A stretch of 64,000 nt of DNA from Sarocladium kiliense. Taxonomy: Eukaryota > Ascomycota > Sordariomycetes > Hypocreales > Sarocladiaceae. Positions 55,663 to 64,000 of this stretch are shown piece after piece (within the stretch, counting starts at the first letter, position 1; every line of letters begins with the position of its first letter). A program made the position numbers and the translations under genes. The stretch spans positions 5,952,001 to 6,016,000 of the forward strand of contig JAUZTG010000029.1 in the NCBI GenBank assembly GCA_030734395.1, read 5' to 3'. The notes beneath the pieces were generated by a model. It had not been told where the DNA came from, searched no databases, and was given only the letters and a program-made list of their open reading frames with translations.

Positions 55663-57973
55663 GGTGCCGAGGAGACCGGCCGGACCGATCTTTGTCAGTG
55701 AATCTGTCGTGCAGCTGGCGTGGCTGCGTGCAACTGTTGAAACGGTCCGTTCACACTCCGCTGTGAGCTCAAAGAAAATGATCAAATCGCGCCCAACCCA
55801 ATGACCTTACAATTCCGCAAATAACCAGCGCGTTTCAAGTGTGCTGTGATGGCTTCTTGGCCAGGTTTATGAAGAAACCGACTGTCGATATATGAGAAGG
55901 ATCATCTTGAAGATCTTTGGCGCACCAGCGCCAAGAGCCTCCCAAATTTCGTCAGAGGTCGCGACTCTCGCCCTGGCAAGACATTGTCGACCGGGGATTA
56001 CCCGGGAGGACTCAGGGTCCTGGTTTTTTTAGTCACCCACATCTTTCAACCCTGACTGGAGGTTCGGATGCGCAATTCATTTCCTGGACTAGATACGTTG
56101 ATCAAAGGAGAGAAACACTTAATCGAACACATTTTCCAAATCATATAGGACATCGAACGCAGAGATACCAAGGGAATTTGGGTGGGAATGGCGTTTCCAA
56201 TGCTTTAGTCGAGGCGGAGCAGGGTGACAAAAAGGATGAGTAATTGCGGACGCGACTGACAAACCCATGACACCTGCTAGAAAGACGAATCAATCTTGAA
56301 GCAAAAAGTCGACTTGAATACTGGATTTTGCATTTGCATGTGACATTTCCACAGGGATTCCGTGGAAAGAAGCTGTTCCTGGCGGTAGCTTTTACGCAGG
56401 CCAAACAAGGTTGTTGATTGTGATCTATGCAACCCCGGCTTCGCTCCGAAGCCAAGCTCCATCTAACCAGCATATGAAGTCCCCAGCTTCCCCCAACCTG
56501 AGGAACCAAAGGTTGGGTCTCTGGTGGAGCTCATTAGCGTCTTGTTACATTATGTTGCACGGAAAGCGTCGTCAGCCTGTTCTGGTGCTTGTCTCACCTA
56601 CGGCCCGAGATCGTAATTCCGAGTTTGCAGGCGTGGAAAATCGACAGGGCAGCCGTCCAAGGGGCCAAGCTTGAAAAGGTTAAAGTATAGCCACTACAAG
56701 ATTGGAATTGGCCTAATCGAGACCGTCATTTTTCCAGGGGTCCAAGGCCGTAAATGAGGGTTGCATCTCCAGCACAGGGAATTGCTGCACGCACCGTCCT
56801 GTTGTTTTCATTGTAGTCCGAAGTAGGGAGGTGGCACGTCGTCGCCCAGGTAGGGCCCAGATTTGAAGGTCACCTGGCTGCACGCTTGGACTTTTTTGAG
56901 GCTACATGTATGCGCCAAGGTGTCGCCGAATCAGGGACCGATAGACGTCGAGAAGCAAACGCAGCTTGGATTCGGAGGGTTTTTGCCCAATGAGGCGATA
57001 CGTCGTACGAGTAGTTATACCTTCATAGTTATACCTTCAGTCTCAGGATAATCCTTTATGCCAGCTCGACGCGTCCAATTCATTCGTACGCGTGTGTCTC
57101 TTGCAGGGACCTCGATGTCCCAGGCTCCCAGGAGCGGTCCCTTCCGAGGAGCCGCAGCCTGTGCATGTAGTGTTCCCTGTAGCTCGTGATCACTCCGCTG
57201 GACGCCACAACTCCGATCGCCGTGCGCCCCAGTACCTCGCTGGCAGCCACACAGCGTCTGCATCGCCCGTGACACCTCATCATATCCCACTGACTTGGGA
57301 CCAGAGTCCTTGTCGCCGCCCACCCCCAAAGATTCCACGCTTCTCCTGCGCAGCCTCTTCCACCCCTTCACATCCGTCACCCATCGCCCATCGATCATCA
57401 TCCCAACCGTCCTCTCCTCTTTGCAGCGCAGGCCGCTCTACTGTCGGTCGCTACTACGTCTCACCTGCATTATATAATCCTCCGCTGTCGGGCCAATCTC
57501 GGAACCTTGCTAGTATCCAGTACTGCTAGTACGTACGTATGCTTTCTCGCGAACCCCTTCAATCGACCCGCAACAGTCGTCACACTACCGCCGTGCATTG
57601 CCATCATCGCCTCGTATTCCAGTCTGCTGACGCGAGGTCACAGCTAACCTCTTCCTCAAGCATTCATGACAGCTCAGGCTCACTGAACACTCGTCCTTCA
57701 TCTCTCGATTCGATCCGAACAAAACCCTCCTGCTCTGGCCACTTCACACCCCTCCCAAACACCGTCTCACGCACTCATCCAACGACTCGGCCCACCCTGC
57801 CGTCTCACGGTCCACGTAGGCTGTCGCCGCTCCTTCCGGACCCTGAACAGCATCACGCTTTGCGTTCTGACCCCGTCAACACCGCCAAACTGTCTTCTCC
57901 AATCTTGCTACAGCGGACCGTCTCCTACGACGCGGCCACCAAAGCTCCGCGCCGGGGAAGCGTCTACGCAAAT
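55663..57973. other. Intergenic, 2.3 kb, with open leader before ORM1
   Basis: Long non-coding stretch. From 57539 the ORM1 frame is open upstream of the accepted start (see findings). A 14-bp tandem duplication sits at 57012-57039. Nothing else recognisable. Confidence 0.5.
57012..57039 (+). repeat. 14-bp perfect tandem duplication
   Basis: TAGTTATACCTTCA occurs twice head to tail without mismatch in the long intergenic region upstream of ORM1. Confidence 0.8.
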
Positions 57974-58673
57974 ATGGCTGATAAGAACTCTGGTGGCCGA
58001 AGGAGGAGATCTAGCAGCATCCTCCAGGTCTATCATGAGCCTCCGGAGACTCTTGAGCAAATCAACGACCAGGCATCGTTGCCTAACCTCAATGCCAATT
58101 GGACCAACGCCAAAGGTAGCTTTCCCTCCCCTATTCTGGAGCTCTCCCGATCCTGGAGAAGCTTCAACGATGCCGTCTCGGACTCGTCGTCGCTGACTAG
58201 CTTTGCGTTCTAGGCGCCTGGACTATCCACATCGTCCTTATCTGTTGTCTGAAGCTGTTTTTCGATGTGATTCCAGGCGTCTCCCAGGAGACGTCTTGGA
58301 CGCTCACCAACATGACCTACATGTTCGGCTCTTACCTGATGTTTCACTACGTCCGCGGAGTGCCGTTTGAGTTCAACAGTGGTGCCTTTGATAACCTCAA
58401 CATGTGGGAGCAAATCGACGATGGAGCTCAGTACACACCGACCAAGAAGTTCCTCCTTAGTGTTCCCATTGTCCTATTCTTGCTCAGCACGCACTACACG
58501 CATTACGACGGCACATACTTTGTCATTAACTTTTTGGCACTTCTCGCGGTCATCATTCCCAAACTGCCCTTCGTGAGTCTCCCCAACCTTCCATTAATCA
58601 ACACTTTCTGACAGCCAAACAGAGCCATCGGATGCGGTTTGGTCTCTTCAACGGACCGCCGGATGAGGAGTAG
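57974..58673 (+). CDS. ORM1: Orm1/ORMDL sphingolipid regulator
   Basis: Three exons: 57974-58115, 58214-58572 and 58623-58673; 183 residues, within the Orm norm. The N-terminal tail carries GGRRRRSSSILQV, the Arg/Ser cluster phosphorylated by Ypk1-type kinases in yeast Orm proteins. Transmembrane segments include WTIHIVLICCLKLFFDVIPG, TNMTYMFGSYLMFHYVRGVP, FLLSVPIVLFLLSTHYTHYD and FVINFLALLAVIIPKLPF. Conserved loops PFEFNSGAFDNLNMWEQIDD and GAQYTPTKKF are present. Orm proteins bind serine palmitoyltransferase at the ER and inhibit it when sphingolipids are sufficient. The same frame is open 145 codons further upstream to an ATG at 57539; I prefer the downstream start because the family begins there. 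Confidence 0.92.
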
Positions 58674-59651
58674 GAGATCGCCGCGGGAATAGAGGAGGTG
58701 GAAAGACGACTTGGGAGGCAACTCGCATACCGACTCGGACAATAAAATGGACGGCAACTCGGACTAGACGGGGATCTATGGGGAAAGGCGTTCGAGAAAG
58801 ATACGGCTGCATCAGATGGGAGACGAGCTCGGACTTGCAGCAGGCCTCAGAAGCCATGGCATCCGACATCGGGCGAGCATGGTTGTAATGATTGAGAGGC
58901 GGAGGTCCGTGCCGGATCTACACGGGATGAGTTTGTGCCATCGGAGGCCAACCAGCCGTGCGTCCTTATTTGTTATTCCATGAGCGTTTTACTAGTTCTT
59001 GCAAGCATCACAATTGGATTTCTTACCAGCGACTTCACCCCGCTCGACCTCATCACTCGACATGTGTGGACGGGGACCCTTTTATATCCTTGCCCTTCTT
59101 CCAACACGGGAAGTGTCCTTCAAAGTAAGGTTTGTATGGTCCAGCCTATCGCAACTATATTGTTTCCCAGCTTGACTTTTCATCGACGGTGACTAGGCCA
59201 AGCATACTCTGCGGTAGCCTTGGAACAGGGTTGATTCGACTAGAGCTTCTTCGAACCTTGGAATCTCTTTCGACCAAGGCTTGCTCATTGCTGCTTCTCG
59301 AATGAGAAGGATCATGCTCTAGAACCCGAAAGCAAGACAGGCTTCTTGCCGCGAGCTAAGGGCAATTGAGTTGCTTTCGCGATGCCCTTAGGAAACCCCA
59401 ACAAGAAGCTTGTTTTGAGGGCTTTTCTAAGTTATGGTTTGGAAGATTTTCAAAGGGCTATGAAAGGAAACAACAAATGATCATCTCGAGATGGGTGAGG
59501 GTATAAAGAACCGAGGCACGCAGTCGTGAGGAACTCTATCCTTCTTCCTCCTTTTCCCACATCACGACGCTCGCTTTTTCATTTCTGTCCACTCGCTTCA
59601 GTTCTAGCGACTCATCCCTTACCTCATCTCTTTCCAAGAAGCCCCGTCAAG
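58674..59651. promoter_or_regulatory. Intergenic, promoter of the GPI-anchored protein gene
   Basis: 978 bp. A TATA box (GTATAAAG, about 59501-59508) and a C/T-rich tract (CTTCTTCCTCCTTTTCCC) precede the start, as expected for a strongly expressed gene. The 85-codon frame at 58935-59192 has no features. Confidence 0.5.
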
Positions 59652-60878
59652 ATGCGTTCTGCCGCTTTCATCACCGCCGCCATCCTCGCCGGCGCCAATG
59701 CCGCTGCCATCATCACCCCCGAGGACGATGTGCTCCCTGCCGCTCGTGGCGAGGACACCTCCGGCTCCGGCAAGGGCATGAACATGTTCGAGCGTGTGGA
59801 GAGCCCTGATGAGGACGATGCCGATGCTATCGCTAGCAGGGACTACCTCGAGGCTCGTGGCAACGAGCGTCCCTTCCACGGCGACCTCAAGTCCGAGTTC
59901 GTCGTCGACATCAAGGAGAAGTACAAGGAGGGCCATCACCATCCTCACCGTCCTCACCATCCTCCCTGCAACGACTGCTTCGAGCCCCCGAAGAAGCACC
60001 ACTACTGCCCGTGCCCTGGCCGTCCTCACGTCGTGGAGTGCCCTTGCCCGCCTCTGCCTCCTAAGAAGGACCCCTGTGAGAAGGGCGACTGCAAGAAGTC
60101 ATGCAGTGAGTGCAAGGGTGAGTGGGCTAAGCCTGGGTGCTGGCACTGCAAGCCCACGAAGCCTTGCGAGGGTCACGGATGCCCGGTTCATCACACCAGC
60201 ACTTCCACCAAGTGCCCTCCCACCACCACCTCTACTACTAAGTGCCCTCCGACAACCACTTCTACTGCCAAGTGCCCTCCCGTCACCACCACCAAGACCT
60301 CCACTACCAAGCCTACCTCTACCTCTACCAAGAGCACCTCCAAGTGCCCTACCAGCACTGTTGTTCCTCCCCCGCTGCCCCCGGCTTCGAACTTGCCTGT
60401 TCCTCCTCCGGTCGTCCCTGTGCCGGGTCCTTCTCAGCCCATCGTTGCGCCCCCCAAGCCTGCCGCTCCCTCTCCTCAGCCTCCGGCTCCCCAACCCCCG
60501 GCTGCTCAGCCTCAGCCTCCTGCTGGCGGTACTCCCGCTCCCAGTGTCCCTGCCCCCGCTCCGGGCTCTCCTGCTCCTCCTGTCGGCAAGCCTGCGGCCG
60601 CTCCTCCTGCTGGTCCTGCTGGCCCTGTCGTCACTCAGATCGGCGACGGCCAGATCCAGGCTCCTGCTCCGGCTCCCCAGCCTGCCCCTGCCCCTGCTCC
60701 GGCTCCGGCTCCCAAGCCTCAGCCTGCGCCAGTTCCCGCCCCTGCTCCTGTGCCCGCTCCTCCGGCTGGCAACGGCACCGTGCCTCCTGTCATCCCTCCG
60801 GAGGGCGCTGGTGCTCGCACTGTTGCCACCACTTTCGGTGTTGCCGTTGCTGTCATTGCTGGCCTCTGCCTGCTCTAA
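59652..60878 (+). CDS. GPI-anchored Pro/Cys-rich cell-wall protein with one PIR repeat
   Basis: A single exon, 408 residues. A signal peptide (MRSAAFITAAILAGANAAA) is followed by an acidic region with a Kex2-like motif, a His/Cys-rich segment (CNDCFEPPKKHHYCPCPGRP, CEKGDCKKSCSECKG) and a threefold 10-residue repeat KCPPTTTSTT/KCPPTTTSTA/KCPP. The rest is a long Pro/Ala tract. At about residues 329-337 lies QIGDGQIQA, the signature of PIR cell-wall proteins, whose Gln forms an ester to beta-1,3-glucan. The C-terminus (TVATTFGVAVAVIAGLCLL) fits a GPI-attachment signal. Thus it could be fixed to the wall in two ways. Codon use is strongly GC-rich and biased (GCT, CCT, GTC), fitting high expression. 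In the same interval, other frames are open only because of composition. Confidence 0.87.
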   Translation: MRSAAFITAAILAGANAAAIITPEDDVLPAARGEDTSGSGKGMNMFERVESPDEDDADAIASRDYLEARGNERPFHGDLKSEFVVDIKEKYKEGHHHPHRPHHPPCNDCFEPPKKHHYCPCPGRPHVVECPCPPLPPKKDPCEKGDCKKSCSECKGEWAKPGCWHCKPTKPCEGHGCPVHHTSTSTKCPPTTTSTTKCPPTTTSTAKCPPVTTTKTSTTKPTSTSTKSTSKCPTSTVVPPPLPPASNLPVPPPVVPVPGPSQPIVAPPKPAAPSPQPPAPQPPAAQPQPPAGGTPAPSVPAPAPGSPAPPVGKPAAAPPAGPAGPVVTQIGDGQIQAPAPAPQPAPAPAPAPAPKPQPAPVPAPAPVPAPPAGNGTVPPVIPPEGAGARTVATTFGVAVAVIAGLCLL

Positions 60879-61891
60879 ATGCTTGGTCACTAGGCGGTAT
60901 TGGAGTTTGTGGATTGGATATCTTCAGGGTTCTGGATGGACGGACCTTTGCAGCCACACTTGCAGCAGGAAAATGGCATGGCTATTTTCTCAGCACCATT
61001 CTTACACCGTCACTTTTTATGCGTCTTGTGCCATGCGGAGATCGTCCTCTCGCGTTAAGTAGGGTATGAGATCCTGTCGGGGACCAAGGAGGCACAATAG
61101 CACTCAGGACAGGAACTGCTTAACTCTGGCTATTGCCGGTTGACGTTTTCACATTCCATGAGCTGTGCCAACTCCTGCATTTCCTAGGACACGAGGTGCC
61201 ACGTAGTGGTTGGGTGATGAGGGAGCTGGGGGATGAGAAGTCCGAGGCAACTTGTTATGGGTGATCATGGCGCAAAGGAGTCTTGTTTTTTTTTTTTTAA
61301 ATCTCAAGGGATGATTTGATCCGTCAAAAATGGAGTGAAGTTGCTTGTCTTGGTTTCCATTGGCTGTAGAGGTCGCAGACAAGAAGTTGTCGTTTGCATT
61401 TCAAATCTAATATTTAATGTATTCTACTTGTGTCTGTTGAGTGAGTAGCCAACAAACGATGTCTTCTAAAGGCTACGCAATAATCAATACTTTGACAGTA
61501 GGTGATAAACATAAGGTGCTTCGGAAGAGATCGTACATGAGCAGACAACTAGTTCGCAGCGAGAATGGTTTCACTAGACATTGATAGATCGTATGTATAA
61601 TGTGTGGGTATTTGATTAATTAGCCTTTTAGGCTATGGGATATCTTTCTTGCAGTTGTAATTACAGTCTGCGGCGTCTTTCAGGTACTTGTCGCTTCAAA
61701 ATGAGGCGCCTGAAACTCCAATAGTAACGATCATAAGACGCATTGCGTTAAATGCGGCCGTGACTTTCAGGCATTGCTTTCGTCAAATCTTAACGCGTCT
61801 TCTTTCCATCAAAGTGTCATCCTGTGACAACGTTCTCAAGTCTTGCTCCTGGGCTAGCCAAGACAAACTTGACGAGCGATCGGTTCGCTCT
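60879..61891. other. Intergenic, convergent 3' ends
   Basis: 1.0 kb. A poly-T run at about 61286-61299 and an AT-rich part from 61400. No coding frame seen. Confidence 0.5.
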
Positions 61892-62599
61892 TTAGTAACC
61901 GTTGTGGATCTTGCGGTTCTCGTAACGCTTGCGGCGACGGCCAGCACAGCAGGTGACGAAGACAATGACGGCACCGATCAAGTTCGCAATGGCAGCACCG
62001 ACGACGAGCCAGATGGCAGGGCCGAAGCGAGCGGTGGCGCGAGCTGAGTCGTCGTTGACGTCGTGGCGGATGATGACGAAGCAGGAGAAGTCAATGGCGA
62101 GGTTGATGATGGCGAGGATGAAGGCGAAGACGGCGACAAGGGTGGTGATGAGGTTGAGGAAGCCGGTCTTCAGGGAGAGGATGAAGGCAATGAAGGAGAC
62201 ACCACCAGCAATGGGGTGGAGGATGAAGGCGTGGGTCAGACCGCGCATAGTGCGCTCGGCGGCACGGCCAATGTCAATACCATCGATGCCATCGACGAGG
62301 TTGCCGGGGCTGTAGCCAATACGAGGGCTGCTGCAGCCACCACTGTAAGACTTGTCAGTACATATTCTTCAAAATGGTAACATGGATCAGCTCAGTGAAA
62401 CGTACTTTCCACCACTCCAGCAGTATCCAAAGACACCATAGTATAGCCTGTTAGCTGCACCGTTGGTGCCCCCGAAGTTGACGTTCAGGAGGTTGAGAGC
62501 ATTAACGGCCGGGGGACCGATGGAGGCGACAACCATGAAGACGGTAGCCACCAGTAGCATGATAGTGCCAACATAGTGGAGAGCCGTGCCGAAACCCAT
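61892..62599 (-). CDS. Sur7/PalI-type four-TM membrane protein
   Basis: Two exons, 62599-62406 and 62342-61892; 214 residues. TM1 is ALHYVGTIMLLVATVFMVVA. The first extracellular loop contains VNALNLLNVNFGGTNG and the Cys/Gly-rich YCWSGGNGGCSSPRIGYS, the Cys pair of the Sur7/PalI group. Three further hydrophobic spans follow: AFILHPIAGGVSFIAFILSL, NLITTLVAVFAFILAIINLA and FGPAIWLVVGAAIANLIGAV, then a basic tail RRRKRYENRK. In yeasts Sur7 marks eisosome-associated MCC patches and PalI/Rim9 acts in pH sensing; which subgroup this belongs to is not decided. The 63-bp intron (62343-62405) has a GTACGT donor, and the phase restores SGGNGGCSS. Confidence 0.85.
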
Positions 62600-64000
62600 T
62601 GTGACGGTTTAGGGTGTGGGTGATCTTAGTGTGTTGTGGTTTGTTGTTCGTGTAAGGAGGTCTGGGCTGGCAAGGCCTGGCTGTCGACGACGAGGCTGGT
62701 CGTGTTCTGCAAAGATGGGAATAAGTTAATAGGAATGATAGAATCAAGAAGTCCAAGAGAAGGCGAGAGGAAATGGAGGGAGGGAATGCAGGTGAATTAT
62801 AGATCGAGGCTGGGAGTGCACGAACCTTGGCGATGGCTTGTCGAAAAGCAAGGCACAGGTATGGCAGTGTCCCCAAATGAGGGATGGTTCCCTCCCAGAC
62901 AACCAACGCGTTCCATCAGCGTCATCCCCCCAGGTCTAGCAGCAACAGCAGATTGCAAGTTGAGGCAGACCAGGAATCAGGGACCCCCGTCGATCCACGC
63001 AGGGTGGCTTTGCGACGTCATCAGCGTCCGGGGGGGTGGGTGCTGGGGGACTGTTGTCGACACAGCCAAACTGGGTGGGCTATTCGGGAGGCATGTGCCG
63101 ATTGCCGCAGTGTAGAGGCAGAAAGCTGGGCATCGCTCAATTTGGGGTAGTGGCCGAATGGGGCCCGAAGAGAGAGAGAGAGTGGCCTCGCCCAGCCTAG
63201 CACGGGTTTGAAGACACAGAAACAAGGTGCATACCTGAGCCTGATCCATGGGTGCTGTGCTGTGGTTGCTGTCCAAGACCTTGTTCTCACGATCTGCGGG
63301 CTGCAGCTACGTCATCGTGTGGCTGCTGTGCCTGGGACCAGGAACCGCATCAGCCATTGGCCAGGACACTTAATCACCCCGCTTTTAATCACTGCCGTTC
63401 CAAATTTGGCAAAGGTACGTACACGACTCGCGATGACAACGCGATCATAGCGCAGCCCACCAGCAGCAGAGCACAGCACCAGCTGGGGTCTAGACTTCTG
63501 AAGCCACAGGTGCTTGCGTCAGGCGTGCCAAGGGCAGTGCCCAAAAGAGCATGCTACAAGTGCAAAAGGCTGTCATGGTTTTGGGCGGTGAAAAGGCGTT
63601 TCTGGCTGGCTGAGCTGCAATGGCCTTCCTTCGCACAAAAAGCAGCATCCTGGTCAAGTCACGAGGTTTTTCGCCGAGTGACACGGTGTTCTTCACGCAC
63701 ATCGAATCCCAAATTCAGCATTATCCGAGTCAGAGCAGATCTCCCTCGTCATATTGACTGGGCTCAAAGGCGTCAACTACGTGCTATTACCTCTTTTTGC
63801 ACTGGGCCTAGGCGCTTCGCCGCACTCGCCGCAGCCCAAGCCACTGACCGGCAGTGCAGTCCAAGCCGCCATCTGATCTCTGGTCTCTCTGTGGCTCCAG
63901 CTTTGCTCCATCTGGGTAAAGTTCGCGCCAGACTATCGGGCTTCACCGTCCTCGATTGATTTAGACGCTCGGTAGTAGCTTCGATGCCGGAGCTGGTGGC
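62600..64000. other. Intergenic to window edge
   Basis: 1.4 kb. A 235-codon frame at 63252-63959 (+) lacks any recognisable segment and has a Cys/Ser/Arg-rich composition typical of chance frames. I call no gene; an unseen gene may begin past the right edge. Confidence 0.45.

Noticed and set aside
59794..61062. Long open frame (over 400 codons) on the plus strand in another frame over the GPI-protein gene; also frames at 60242-61069 (+) and 60099-60890 (-)
   Set aside because: All are by-products of the Pro/Ala repeat with GC-rich codons; they encode Leu/Ser/Arg-rich low-complexity sequence without domains, while the called frame has a signal peptide, PIR motif and GPI signal.
63252..63959. 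235-codon frame near the right edge
   Set aside because: Cys/Ser/Arg-rich random-looking product, no domain, no codon pattern like the called genes.
1..64000. tRNA, rRNA, CRISPR, insertion sequences, phage genes
   Set aside because: None recognised by eye; prokaryotic elements are not expected in this fungal DNA. A tRNAscan or covariance-model search would be needed to exclude small RNA genes.

Overview
The window is nuclear DNA of a filamentous ascomycete (Pezizomycotina). Evidence: short introns (mostly 50-80 bp) with GT..AG ends, high gene density, Zn2Cys6 regulators, a LaeA-type methyltransferase, a GH47 mannosidase, and orthologues of Tom70, Sso1, Imp4, Upf1, Por1, Asn1, Ubc9, Pex19, Nop13, Air1/2 and Orm1. 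A Dothideomycete is my best guess from protein flavour, but this is inference only. No tRNA, rRNA, CRISPR array or intact transposon was recognised. Exon joins were worked out by hand from splice consensus, reading phase and family continuity, and most give family-typical lengths.

Layout. 1-0.54 kb: C-terminus of a probable transcription factor. 0.9-3.1 kb: TPR/F-box/LRR protein. 3.5-9.6 kb: a small accessory block of MFS transporter, Zn2Cys6 regulator and cytochrome P450; the two intergenic regions flanking the regulator share a 13-bp element. 9.7-21.3 kb: housekeeping genes (aminodeoxychorismate lyase, Tom70, Sso1 syntaxin, Imp4, Upf1). 22.8-24.4 kb: LaeA-like methyltransferase. 25.3-36.3 kb: GH47 mannosidase, J-protein, mitochondrial porin, asparagine synthetase, Ubc9. 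36.9-39.3 kb: a short Zn2Cys6 gene divergent from an aldo-keto reductase, with a perfect palindrome at the reductase TATA box. 39.3-43.7 kb: a gene-poor, eroded zone with an F-box-like gene lacking a clear start, an unassigned open frame, and a stop-riddled remnant resembling a toxin-complex-type gene. 43.7-62.6 kb: Pex19, a conserved small protein, an ABC1/ADCK kinase, Nop13, a 648-residue leucine-rich protein, an Air1/2-like zinc-knuckle protein, Orm1, a GPI-anchored Pro/Cys-rich wall protein with one PIR repeat, and a Sur7/PalI-type membrane protein. The last 1.4 kb holds no gene I can support.

How the genes work together. Most neighbours are unrelated housekeeping genes in convergent or divergent pairs. 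The only candidate functional groups are the MFS/regulator/P450 block, which lacks a backbone synthase and so fits detoxification or modification of a small metabolite, and the divergent regulator/aldo-keto reductase pair. The most interesting leads are the shared promoter element of the first block, the palindrome of the second, the degraded toxin-like remnant, and a long stop-free in-phase intron in the porin gene.
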